A stretch of DNA of 64,000 nucleotides from Xestospongia muta (lineage: Eukaryota; Porifera; Demospongiae; Haplosclerida; Petrosiidae), in contig OY848922.1 in NCBI GenBank assembly GCA_963693285.1, forward strand, positions 8,048,923 through 8,112,922, written 5' to 3'. The translations under genes and the position numbers were made by a program. This document shows, in pieces, positions 43,620-55,601 of this stretch. Within the stretch, counting starts at the first letter, position 1. Each line of letters opens with the position of its first letter. Under the pieces are notes generated by a model. It searched no databases and was not told the DNA's origin. It saw nothing but the letters and a program-made list of their open reading frames with translations.

Positions 43620-44033
43620 TTTGACAGCAATAAGTCCAACTACATTAAAAACATATATGAAATATTTTATAAATAAATGTTTATACTGAAAATGTGAGTA
43701 AATATAATTTATAAACATCACTATTGTATAATTCTATTGACATCTTTTCTTCTTATTAAACAGCTATAGTATACAATGGATCATCAGCTTAACTTTCACT
43801 ATGAAACACATACAGATTATACAATACCATAGAAAAGTATACAATGTATAATTTAAGTATTGATACACATGTTAGTTGGAATATGTACACTATTGTCTAA
43901 TGTGAATTATGATACATTTAATATGAAGTAGAAATACATCAATAGAGTTAGACAACACTTTGTTTATAAATCATCAACGTTTTATACAGTACATCTATCA
44001 AATTGAATTGCTGTAAGTGACTTGATCAAAAAG

Positions 44034-45066
44034 ATGACATTTCTTATAGCCCTGTTGCTGTTTGCTATTAAAGGTTGGTATATTATATGATAAATATGTT
44101 CATATTTCTTTAATATGTTCATTATTTCTTTAAAACAGGAGGTAATGGTGATCAATATTGGCTTTGTGCAAAAGATTGTGGATGTTTCTGTAATATATCT
44201 AGAACTTCTAGTTCTTCACCAACTGAATCATATTTGCCATGTAGCATTTGTGTAACAGATGGACTATGTTGTGATGAAATAACAACCTCATCACCTCAAA
44301 GAAAGACAAGATATATAGTAGCATCAATAATGTTAACACATTCCATTATACCTATAGAGTCTATAACTTCAAGCAATCTTCCACATGCTACTGCTACTCA
44401 AAGTGCCTTTAATATTGGTGATAATACCTCAACTATTATTACTATATCAGTGACAGTTGTAATATTATCAATAATACTAATATTGATTGTAATATTTGTT
44501 ATTTTATCAGGAATAATAATAGCAAAGAAATCCTGCACATTCATACCAGGTAGATATAATACACATTGATTATGTATATATGGATACCTTCATATCATGA
44601 ACTGATAAATTGTGTATATGCACAATATATAACATTGAACTTTTTAAATCTTGACTTTAGACAATACAAAAGAAAAAAATTATTATTTTTCAATATATTA
44701 GATGCTATACAAAGAACTTTCTCTTACACTACAAGACCATCAGTTACAAATCGTAAAATTACAGAAACTAGGACAAGAGATATGGAGCCAACATTACAAA
44801 GTAATAATCTGTTAATATGCTGTTCTCTGGATCACATTAACACTGTAGTTACATTTAGTGTGAATAAATCATCTAATGAGAAGAAGCAGGATCTACCAAT
44901 ATATATAACACCTAATGAATTAGATTGTACTACTGATGAAGTACACATGAGAGAAGATGGGGAAAATGTAACTGGCCTGTTTCAACCACCTCTAACTACA
45001 TCAGATGAACATAGTTATATAGATTCTGAAGAGGACAGTTTTGATGAATCAATGCATTATGTATGA
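44034..45066 (+). CDS. Cys-rich type I receptor, tail lacking the C-terminal Tyr
   Basis: Three exons: 44034-44073 (MTFLIALLLFAIK, phase 1), 44139-44549 and 44702-45066; 271 aa. The ectodomain starts with the Cys-rich module shared with the genes at 49,250, 61,075 and 63,745: YWLCAKDCGCFC, then PCSICVTDGLCC. A Ser/Thr stalk and helix (TIITISVTVVILSIILILIV) follow, then IIIAKKSC. In the tail the conserved CTTGDIYSAVVREN stretch reads CTTDEVHMRED, so the tyrosine is lost. Another site (HSYIDSEEDS) near an acidic end is present. The upstream flank resembles that of the divergent minus-strand receptor. Confidence 0.8.
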
Positions 45067-45617
45067 GCAGCTGCTAATGAAGAAACTCTCTTGCTCCTTA
45101 TAAAGATATTAACTCGTTACTGTTTGATGCATTTAATTTGTTGTTTTATATACTTAGTCTTAAATTAATACATATTACTATTATATTGACATTTATTGTA
45201 CTACATTTTGTATTACCTAGTTACTTGTTTATTGGTAAATAAAATTACTTTATTATTACTTTTGTAACCTTTTTTATAACATGTTCATTTTATACAAACA
45301 TCTTGTGATTTATAATACAATTTTATTTTTTGTGTGGCCCAAGATGTTAAATAAACCTAAACATTATAGAAAACTGATCAGTTGACAGGTCATGTGACAA
45401 GTAACGTTGTAAAGTTATATGATGACTCCTTCATGTCACTTGATAACTAATAATACACTTTGAATGTATAAGTTCATTGTGACATGTGAATGTTTAATTA
45501 TTAAAGGAATAACATGAATAGCAGTAGAGAATAGATAGGTTTATAAATTATGTTCATTCAAAGGGTTTATATAATAGTTATTTTATAGGATTGGTTTAGA
45601 GAAAAATCTGAGATCAG
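45067..45617. other. Intergenic; promoter block shared with the next receptor gene
   Basis: About 45,130-45,617 is repeated at about 46,870-47,359, upstream of the following paralogue, including a TATA-like TTTATATAATAG at 45,566 (counterpart at 47,308). No gene seen. Confidence 0.65.
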
Positions 45618-46794
45618 ATGAAATTGCTTCTAGTGCTTCTGTTAATGACCATTGAAGGTCATGGTAAAGATGGTAAGTAAATATTGTATATTATATTTTA
45701 TTATATGTGTTTATTTTTCTTCAAAAATGATGGCACAGATAAAAATTCGCTTTGTGAAAGTGATAATGATTGCATACTTGCAACACCTACGAGCAATTGT
45801 TTAGACAAAATAAATAGTTCTGTACTTTGCTCAGTTGGGAATGTTATGGATAATTGTGGTAGTACTGGGTGTTGTTATGATGTTGCCAATGAACATAACA
45901 TAACTCTATGGTCATATTGTGAATCAACTTCACAATCTTACAATCAGAGAGTGCCAATGAGTTTCTCAATAACTACATCACATTCAATTGCACCATTGTC
46001 AACAGAATCCACAGCACCTATATCTTCAAACAACTTTCTACTATCTACTGGTGAAACATATGCTATCCAGACTACAACAACAGCAACAACCATGCAAAGT
46101 ACCCAAGATACCACTCACATTAATAACTTAACAATTATTACGATATCACTGGGAGTTATACTATTATTAATAGTACTGACATTGGTTTTAATATGTGTCA
46201 TTTTATCAGTTGTAATAATTGTAAAAAGACATCACCAGTTCCAACCAGGTAAGTGCCACATAAATAATAACAACTAACACCTCACCATTATATTGCATTA
46301 CAATTATTATATATACAACAAGCTTATGTTTATGTTATTGTCAAGGACCATATAAAAATTATATAATACACTACAATATACATTAGTTAGGACTATTATT
46401 ATTATATTGTTTTAAATTAGGTTATAATGAACCAATGGAAACTGTCTATACATTGGCTGATTCATACATGTATTCACAAGGACCAGAGTTGCCTAAACAT
46501 GATCATGCTATAGTCAATGATACAACTTACAATGATATAGCAAATAGTACATCAACAGTATTGAGAAGTGTTGATAATCCAATGTATGCTTCTGTCGATC
46601 AGTTAAATGTTGTACCTACATCTAATGTAACTATGTCATCTACTGAAGAGTTACCAATAGATTCTGCACCAACTAGTCCAAATATACCGGATTGTACTAC
46701 TGGTGACATATATAGTGCTGTTGTGAGAGAAAATGGAGAGAAAGTAACTATCCATGTTCAACGACCTCTTGTAGTTACTGAAGAAGACACATGA
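45618..46794 (+). CDS. Cys-rich type I receptor with ITSM-like tail (1)
   Basis: Three exons: 45618-45672 (MKLLLVLLLMTIEGHGKD, phase 1), 45739-46248 and 46421-46794; 312 aa. The ectodomain has spaced cysteines (LCESDNDC, SNCLD, LCSVG, DNCGSTGCC, YCES), a different arrangement from the WLC module. It is followed by a Ser/Thr stalk, a helix of the shared type (TIITISLGVILLLIVLTLVLICVILS) and VKRHHQFQPG at the splice. The tail has TVYTLAD, TTYNDI (TxYxxI, the ITSM consensus), NPMYASV and GDIYSAVV-RENGEKVTIHV. Direct neighbour and close paralogue of the next gene. Confidence 0.87.
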
Positions 46795-47359
46795 ACTTGC
46801 AATGCATAAACAACCATGCAGTAAAGAAATGTCTGTATTCTAAACAAAAGTGACCTAATACTTGACAGTTAACATACATTTAACTTTTAATTTGCTGTTT
46901 TTATATACTTAGTCTTAAATTAATACATATTACTATTATATTGACATTTATTGTACTACATTTTGTATTACCTTGTTACTTGTTTATTGGTAAATAAAAT
47001 TACTTTATTATTGCTTTTGTAACCTTTTTTATAACATGTACATTTTTTATACAAGTATCTTGTGATTTATAATAGAACTCTATATGTCAAATAAACCAAA
47101 AACATTATAGAAACCAATCAATTGACAGGTCATATGTGACAAGTAACATTGTAAAGTTATATGATGACCCCTTCATGTCATTTGATAACTAACAATACAC
47201 TTTGAACGTATAGTTTCATTGTGATATGTGAAAGTTTAATTATCAAGGGAATAATATGAATAGCAGTAGACAATAAATAGGTTTATAAATTATTCTCATT
47301 CAAAGGGTTTATATAATAGCTATTTTGTAGAATTAGTTTACAGCAAAATCTGAGATCAG
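46795..47359. other. Intergenic; duplicated promoter block
   Basis: Copy of the 45,130-45,617 block, with a TATA-like TTTATATAATAG at 47,308. No gene seen. Confidence 0.65.
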
Positions 47360-48673
47360 ATGAAACTGCTTCTAGTGCTTCTATTAATGACCATTGAAGG
47401 TCATGGTAATAATGGTAAGTAAATATAATTTATTAATTTTTATTATATGTATTTATTTCTCTTTAAAATAATGACACAGGTGAAAATCAGCTTTGTGATA
47501 GTATATTTAATAATTATTCTCATGAACCTTTATCCAACTGCTCACATGAAATAGAAAATCTTACAATGGTATTTTGCTCAAGTGGGTATATTGTAAATAA
47601 ATGTGAAGAAGATAGTACTGGTGAGGGTTGTTACATTTCCAACATTTCTACTTTGATATTGTCATTTTGTAAGCTAACTCCACAATCTCTCATTCACAAC
47701 ATGACAATGATGACCTTCTCAACAACTCCATCACAGTCCATTACATCATTGTCAACAGAATCTACAGCAACTTTTCTTTCAAACAACCTTACTCCTGAAG
47801 TTACTGCTATCCACACAACCACGCAAAGTACCCAAAATACCACTCATATTAATAACTTAACAATTATTACAATATCACTGGGAGTTATACTATTATTAAT
47901 AGTACTGACATTGGTTTTAATATGTCTCATTTTATCAGTTGTAATAATAGTAAAAAGACATCACCAGTTCCAACCAGGTAAATGCCACATAAATAAATAA
48001 TAACAACTAACACTTCACTATTATATTACACAACAAAGCTTATGTTTATGTTATTTTCAAGGACCATATAAAATTATATAATACACTACAATATACATTA
48101 GTTGGGACTAAACAAGAGTCCTAAATATAGAGAATGTCCCTTAAAATAGAATACCCATTACAAAAGAAATAATGATATATATATTGGATGTTTACACTAA
48201 CTCTATTATTATATTGTTATAAATTAGGTGATAATGAAACAATGGAAAACATCTATACACTGGCTGATTCATACATGTATTCACCAAGACCAGAGTTGCC
48301 TGAACATGATCAAACTATAGTCAATGATACAACTTACAATGATATAGCAAATTGTACATCAGCTGTATTGAGAAGTACTGATAATCCATTGTATGCTTCT
48401 ATTGATCAGTTAAATATTGTACCTAAATCTAATGTAACCACGTCATCTACTGAAGAGTTACCAATAGATTCTGTACCAATCAGTCCTAATGTATTGGATA
48501 GTACTACTGTACCAACTAGTCCTAATGTACTGGATTGTACTACTGTACCAACTAGTCCTAATGTACTGGATTGTACTACTGGTGATATATATAGTGCTAT
48601 TGTGAGAGAAAATGGAGAGAAAGTAACTATCCATGTTCAAGGACCTCTTGTAGTTACTGAAGAGGACACATGA
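47360..48673 (+). CDS. Cys-rich type I receptor with ITSM-like tail (2)
   Basis: Three exons: 47360-47414, 47480-47977 and 48228-48673; 332 aa. The signal peptide (MKLLLVLLLMTIEGHGNN), helix and VKRHHQFQPG end are nearly identical to the 45,618 gene. The ectodomain between them is strongly diverged (LCDSIFNNYS, SNCSHE, VFCSSG, NKCEED, EGCYIS, SFCKLT), and the adjacent CC pair is lost. The tail has NIYTLAD, TTYNDI, NPLYASI, two extra VPTSPNVLDCTT-type units, and GDIYSAIV-RENGEKVTIHV. Conserved flanks with a divergent ectodomain suggest diversifying selection or conversion confined to one exon; this needs a test. Confidence 0.87.
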
Positions 48674-49249
48674 ACTTGCAATGCATAAACAACCATGCAG
48701 TAAAGAAATGTCTGTATCGTAAATAAAAGTGGCCTAATACTTGACAGTTATCAATATATATGTAAAGTCTTAAATCATTTAGGAAATACATTTTTTATAA
48801 GTAGCCATACACACAGATATATATTGACATTTATCATTGTATGTTGTGTAAACTGTTTTCATTTATCTGTGTACTTGTTTATTGATATTGAATACAGTTT
48901 CTTTCATGTTTTTGCTTGAACCTTTTGAAAGATTATGCATAATCATTTTATATTTGAGATTGACCCTGTCATTTGAGCTCGTTGTATATTATTGTAGTTA
49001 TACTCCAATAGTAGGTACAGATGTTTAAAAGTAAAGGTAATTGTTGTATAATACATCAGACATTGTCCTAATGTACTCATTAGCATATTGAAACTTAGGA
49101 AATAAACATGTTTATTTATGACAAGGAACAAAAATGTTTAGAAGGAAATAACTTAGATAGTTTCATGAATAAACAATGTGACATCATTTTTCAACTACTA
49201 CATAAATATGATGCAAGTTTTCATGTACTTTGTATTAACCGATAAGAAA
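48674..49249. other. Intergenic, no gene seen
   Basis: AT-rich 3' flank of one receptor and 5' flank of the next. No recognisable element beyond AATAAA-like signals. Confidence 0.55.
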
Positions 49250-50525
49250 ATGAAATTGCTTGTAATAGCTCTTGTACTGACAGCCATTGGAGGTAAACTA
49301 GTTACATTATAATTTATAAAATGTAATGTGAACTGGATTTCTTTAAAGCAGGTAATGCCCAGGTGTATTGGCTGTGTGCATCTAAATGCATCAGTAACTG
49401 TAGCTGTGAGCTATCTAGCACTGTTAGTGTTCAACCAACATCAACACAGATAAAGGAGACATGTTCTAGCAGTGATTGCCGAAATGGTGTTTGTTGTATT
49501 GCAGTCGATACAAGTGCAACTTACTCATACTTGTTATCTTCACAACCAACTAATGTCTCCTTCATATCACAGCTTCAAACAATAACTGCCACTATTTCTA
49601 CTAATATCATATTGAGAACTAGTGAGATTACACATAGTACCTTCAATATTATAACTCAGAGACCCATTACTCAGAGTCCTATTAATAATGTTAGTGGTAA
49701 TTATACATCAACAATTATTATAATATCAGTGACAGTTCTAATATTGTCATTAATACTAATTTTGATTATAGTATTGTCAGTAGTAATAATAGTGAAGAGA
49801 CACCGTTGCTCTAAACCAAGTAAGTGGTTAATAATACAAATAAATATACTACATCTATAATGAGGATATCTTTGATATAATGTCACCACTTACTGATACG
49901 ATTTTATGAAACATCACCAATACAATTAATTACATGTACACAACCCTAATTTATTTTTTAGTTAATGCTTTAGTTGGAGAATAAAGTATTAGTATGAGAC
50001 CAGAACAAGCCTTAATAATGATAGAGGATGTCCTTATTTCAGAGTGTCCTTTATCAGAGGTTTTAATGATTATCATTGCATAGAAATAACATGATATTAT
50101 TGTATGTAGGGACAACACAACATAATCTCCCAACAGAAACTGTCTATTCATTGGATAATTTGGTTCCTACAATAGCTTCAAGTCAACATAGCCAAACTGA
50201 GATGATCTACAATGATATAAGTTGTACTAACAAAGAGCCAACATTAAATAGCACAACATACTGCTCTATAGACGAACTTAATGTTGTAACTAACTTTAAT
50301 TTATCTACTGAAAATAAGCAAAAAGCAAGTACTACACCAATCACTCCTAATGTACTGGATTGTACCACTGATAATATATACAGTGCTGTTGTGAGAGAAA
50401 ATGGAGAAAAAGTAACCATCCACATTCAACCACCACAACCTAAACAGTCTATATCAGATGAGGTGACTTCTACAGCTACTGAAGTTGCTATACTTGTACA
50501 AGAGCCTGCATATATGCATATATGA
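49250..50525 (+). CDS. Cys-rich type I receptor, WLC module, ITSM-like tail
   Basis: Three exons: 49250-49292 (MKLLVIALVLTAIG, phase 1), 49352-49819 and 50110-50525; 308 aa. The ectodomain opens with YWLCASKCISNCSC and closes with ETCSSSDCRNGVCC, an eight- to nine-Cys module shared with the 44,034 and 61,075 genes. A Thr/Ser stalk and shared-type helix (TIIIISVTVLILSLILILII) precede VKRHRCSKP at the splice. The tail has TVYSLD, MIYNDI, TTYCSI (TxYxxI, ITSM consensus), DNIYSAVV-RENGEKVTIHI and an extra C-terminal stretch ending PAYMHI. Part of the dispersed repeat sits in intron 2 near 49,980. Confidence 0.87.
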
Positions 50526-51223
50526 GTCATTGAAAACTGTCCTACTCCAAAAACATATTTCAATAGAAACAGTTAATTCTTTAGCTGCATGTGCTAATAT
50601 ACAAGTAACTTATTGCATATGTTAAGGGAACAAATAAACATTAGAGTTTAGTTAAATATATACTGAAGTGTTCATCATACACAGACACATCATGTTACTT
50701 CAAATATTATATACAGTAGATATAGCTGTGCTTGTTCAATAGTGTTTGTTATATGACACAAATAGTTTTCTTATAGATTGGTTTTATTTTAAAATTCCAC
50801 TTCCCTTTTTTGCATTCTTTTATAATAAAACTGTACATATAAGTGATTGTTATTGTGATTATTAAAAATCAATACTTCTATTTGAAACACATGAACGGGC
50901 TGGATAAAAATTATTACAGTTTGTTAAACACATAGTGCTCTCTTATGTGTCACAAGAAGAATAAAAGAGAAAAAAGAGTAGAATCATCCTATGAAGCAAT
51001 ACAAAATATGTATGGATTTCATAGTTGTAAGCTATTGGTGATTCTATGTGTTATATTGTTCTGCTGTTTTCAATCATGTATGTATTGTAATGTGTGAAAA
51101 TGAATAAAATGTGTAAGAATACTTACACTTGTGGTTTAGCTATCAAAATAAACCACACCTCTCAACATACTAAAGTTAAGTGGTTCTGTTTAAGGGGCGT
51201 AAACAAGTCTGCTAATCTCATAG
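50526..51223. other. Intergenic, no gene seen
   Basis: AT-rich; no exon, repeat or RNA gene recognised. Confidence 0.55.
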
Positions 51224-53109
51224 ATGGCTTTCAAAAACTCAACTCAATCTCAAATAGGTAAGAGTGACTTAACACTATCATAATTTGACAAGACTTACAG
51301 TAGAGTAGTAAATAATGTATAAAGGATCACAGAAAGATCAATCAGTTATGATTGTTGCTCCATAATTTGTTTTTAGGCATTTTCGTCTTAAGAAAAGCTC
51401 CCGGCAAACTTGAGCTACTCAACCTATTAGCTGACATTAATGACATGTGGTATGCTATTGGCTTGGGGCTAGATGTTCCTCGCAGTGTTTTGAATGGATT
51501 AACAGCAAATCCACAAGACAATATGTACAAACTTGATCAAGTAATTCAGACCTGGATAGACAGTACTGATCAGTATCTTGTTACATGAGAGACAGTGCTA
51601 GCTGCTATTGAAGGACCAATCATTAACAATAGAAACAAAGGTAGTAAAATACGTCAATTCTTGCTGGAAACCTATCAAGGCAAGTATAACATAAATGCAT
51701 TGAAGGATTCTTTGTATGAAGATTGTTTTATTAGAACTTAATGCCCTAGCATCAACATAATGTGAACCATCCATTAATACTATCCCTGAACCTCAACTAG
51801 AATGTACCCTGAAATAAAAAATACATTTATATTATACTATACACTATATACTAAAATGACTCTATTCCACCCCTTGTTGTCACAATGAGGAAGTGGATAT
51901 TCCCAATTTTATAATCAAATTACATTATTATTATTAATAGCTTGACAATCAGTTTAATGGCTTTATATGATTTCTTTTGTAGTACCTGCAAAAGTGGAAC
52001 CAGAAGAAACACAACAGAAGGCTAAAGAATTGGTTGAAACATTAACTATGCAACTTAAAGAAAAAGATGAAAAAATTGATCACTTACACCAATGCTTGAA
52101 AGGTAACTGGTATTAATATAATATTTATCTTTAACTTTTAATTCAAGCTTCAATATTTTCAAGGTTTTAAGACTTTTAGAAACTTTTCATGTTTCCGAAT
52201 ACTGTGCTGTTAAGTTATTATAACCACTATCTCAACATTATAGTAACCATAATTATATTGACTCATTCATAAGTAGGCGTGACATCATCATAGGTCACTA
52301 TAATATTTTTATCTATAGGCGAAGATGGAAGTATTCAATTCGATTTTGTTGGTCATGCGTGTTATCTTCACTCACCAACAATTGAGCAATGGGGGGAAGT
52401 TGTGTGTACGTTACGAAAGAAGGATCAAGTTGGAAAAGAATGGACTATTTCGTTATTTGGGTCCTCTCCTAAAATTACCTTCATAATTTTTGAGAATTTT
52501 AATAAATTGGCTGTGGTAAAGAAGCTTCGTATTTTAAATACACCATTGGATCACAAAAGTACTTCAATGCTATCAAAAATCCTTCTTGAAAAGAAGACAA
52601 TAAAGGAGCTATATCTTTATTCATCTCCACTCATCTGTAGTATCAGACTCATAACAGATGTGCTTGCTATTAATTGTTCACTTGAAATGTTACAATTTTC
52701 AGATGCTGCAATCACAGATGAAGATTCTACACACTTGTTTTACATGCTAAGTTTTAATAAAACACTCGAAGAGCTACACTTGCGCAGTTGTCATATCACT
52801 GATACCAGTATGAAATACATCTGTAAAGCGGTTGCTAAGAGTGGAACATTAAAAAGGTTCGATATTAGTGATAATCCCGATATTACTTCAGTTAGTACCA
52901 CTCTCATTGTTGAGCTTATCAACACAACTGAGTCATTAAATTTACTAAATCTCACTAATGCTTCGTTAAAAGATAACGATGTCGATCAAATTTTTAATGC
53001 TCTCGCTTCGAACAATTCAATAACTGAGCTTTGGTTGCAAATAAAGAATCCTGAGAAACTTGAGAGCTATGAAGCTGTGTCTGACAGAGTGTATTTGGAA
53101 TCATTGTGA
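51224..53109 (+). CDS. Death-domain / LRR protein with an in-frame stop
   Basis: Four exons: 51224-51257, 51377-51679, 51983-52102 and 52319-53109. Read through, they give 415 aa: a death-fold-like domain (about 14-105, with MWYAIGLGLDVPRSVLNGL and LDQVIQTWID), a short coiled segment, then leucine-rich repeats of the NLR/ribonuclease-inhibitor type (LEELHLRSCHITD, LNLLNLTNASLKDND). No NACHT domain is seen. Exon 2 contains TGA at 51586-51588, just after DQYLVT; the frame stays open after it (ETVLAAIEGPI, then a C-terminal death-domain helix). A TGG-to-TGA change would explain it. The exon 2 donor is GCAAGT, a GC-AG intron. It is either a very young pseudogene or a gene making an 81-residue death-domain fragment. 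Death-domain/LRR architecture suggests innate-immune or apoptotic signalling. Confidence 0.75.
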
Positions 53110-54607
53110 CTTAGTACTTTGGTATTTTAACATTTTTGCATTTTGGACTAGTTTTATTTTAATTATTTTTCCTTCATTTACATATTATAAGTTTTTGGTT
53201 TTAATTAGTGTACTAGCTATATATTTTTTGATTTCAAGATAGATTTTACAATGTAGTGTGTGGGAAGTAATAATAATTTTTTATTTTAGCAATTTTAGAT
53301 GAAAAGCTAATAAATTCATTGGTGCAATATTTCATTGACAGTTATTATTGTCTTAATATAGTCATGTTTCATGACCTAACAAACTGGCTAGCTTTAATTT
53401 ATTCATGGTACAAGAGTGTGCTACTACAAGATATCATGTTGCAATGACCATTACCATATAATAAGTGCATTAAACTTTATATAGCCGTCATAGTATAATG
53501 ATTTTCAGTCAAAGTATCAATCAGTAATACTTATTTAGTAATCAATGTTAAAACTTTTAAACCTAAAGTAGTGACTGTATCATTTCCAATGAATCATCTA
53601 TCCTCTTTTACAAGACTATCTGAGTATATTATTTGGAAATGACACCACCTTAATTCTCTATATTAATAATCATGTTTTATTGACATCTCTTTATGAATAT
53701 AATTTTACTACTAATCTCCTCCCACATTCTTTTCACAATTTACATAGCAAAGTAGCCATTAATACTGACAAGATGCAATTCTCGACATGCATCAAATCCC
53801 CGAAAAAGGAGTATATAATAGTCAGTATACTAGATAGAACCAAATGACGTCAATAGAAAATTAACTATTAATTCTACCAGCGTTAAGATAATGTGAATAT
53901 TTTAATAATAAATAATACAATAATTTTTGTTATATAATTGAACATCTGTTGATATAATTAGAACTGTAATTTTGAATTGCACGTGATACACGGCTAACTT
54001 CTCAAGGCGAAAAGTGTTATTCGTTAAAATTGAATCCTCGAAGGTATGTAATTTGAAGTATGACGAAGGTATGCCATTGAAAATGTATGGAGTTTTATGG
54101 TTTGCTACTTTCTCGTAGCACTAGAGACCCAAGTTTTATATATATAGAATACGCATTCGCAAGCTGAATCGATTGGTCCAAGTCCCATGTAGATATATAG
54201 CACGTAAAACGGCAAAGTTATTTACATGTCTGGGTGGGCCAACTCAATTCGGACAGAGTATAAGTAATATAACATTACTTTAATGTGTCAATTATATATG
54301 AATTGATAATAATTATATAACCATACCAGCTGTGTGTGTGTGTGATTATAGTGTTCAACATCTGACCATAGCAATGCAATTTAGATTATAATAATGGTTA
54401 TATTTATGTAGGTTCTTACATCATTGTATATTTAGTGAAAACATATTATGCTTTCAAAACTTGCTTGTTTATTGATAACTCTATACAAATGTTTTCCTGT
54501 TTTCTTTTCAATAGAAATAAACATATTATATATAGTCAGGACAATAAATACAACTACTGTATTATAGTAACACAATGTGTATACTTGATTCTCAGTATAG
54601 AGTTGGT
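53110..54607. other. Intergenic; duplicated promoter and non-coding blocks
   Basis: 53,570-53,905 is repeated at 56,215-56,560, and 53,905-54,607 is repeated at 57,905-58,606. The second block includes a conserved stretch of about 290 bp (53,975-54,265) with CACGTGATACACGG and ACGCATTCGCAAGC, GC-richer than its surroundings. I find no supported coding frame in it. Confidence 0.7.
53812..53853 (+). promoter_or_regulatory. TATA/CRE module, copy 1
   Basis: TATATAATAGTCAGTATACT followed by a perfect CRE palindrome TGACGTCA (53845-53852). The same pair occurs at 56,465-56,507 and 60,817-60,858, each about 220 bp upstream of a signal-peptide ATG. At this copy the nearest receptor start is about 760 bp downstream, across the second duplicated block. 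Confidence 0.5.
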
Positions 54608-55601
54608 ATGATATCACATATGATACTCTTTCTTGTGGTTCTATTTTTTGTGACCAATGGTGGTCAATCAGGTATTTAATCTTCTTTTGTGTATAAGATA
54701 TTTCCTTTTTAACAGAAAATAATAATTTCACATCATCTAACATTATTTGTTCTGAAGGTTACATGTCATCTTCTATATCTTCTGATAATAATAGTTCTCA
54801 ATGTGTTCTATCCCAAACCCAAACATACACTGTCCACAGCAGTCAGGTTGATGTCACTACAATATCACCAGTATCGTATACATTCAAAACTTCAATTAAA
54901 ACTTCAACCACAATTTATTATGAATCTTCTCACTTGTCTTCACTGTCACAAGTAACATACAGTACCACACCTCCAATAGTTGATGTTAGCAGTACAACAA
55001 CAATTATTGCAATATCAGTGACAGCTGTACTAATGGTGTCAATAATTCTTATAACATTATTTCTAGCAATTATAGTATTGAGGAGATATGGCCAATTCAA
55101 ACCTGGTAGGTGATAGTCTGGTTGGTAAGATACACCCACATAACTTGTAGAAGGATAATGCCATTATGATAGGGAGGGTTTCACCAGACTAAGTATGTGA
55201 TACTATGTAGTACATATATCATAATGATTTAAAGAGTATCCTTTATATTAAAACATGAATATTATGTTTAAGTCACCTATTCTAGTCCCATATCAATAAA
55301 CCACTTTATTGAGAATACCTCTGCAGTAAGGACAGCTCTATTCTAAAGAGAGTACATACCATATACGTAATAATTATGTATGCCTTGTTATAACTTTACA
55401 GGTACAACACAAAATGACATAGCTATGGAAAGTGTCGATACTACCACTAACACTGTTATTAAACAAACTGAAGACACAACATATACTACCTTGGATCACT
55501 CTAATGCTGGTACAACACAACCAACTGATAATGTAGATACAATAACATATAGCACTATTGTTGCAAGAAAAAATGGTGAGAAAGTGACTGTTCACATTTA
55601 G
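54608..55601 (+). CDS. Small type I receptor with ITIM-like tail (1)
   Basis: Three exons: 54608-54671 (MISHMILFLVVLFFVTNGGQ, phase 1), 54716-55105 (44-nt intron before it) and 55402-55601; 217 aa. The ectodomain is Ser/Thr/Asn-rich with only two cysteines (IICSEG, QCVLSQ). The helix has the shared TIIAISVTAVLMVSIILI form, then LRRYGQFKPG at the splice. The tail has TTYTTL (TxYxxL) and ITYSTI (ITIM consensus IxYxxI) joined directly to VARKNGEKVTVHI. Compared with the 58,607 paralogue, 36 residues between two TYST/FYST repeats are missing, as expected from recombination between them. Confidence 0.85.
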
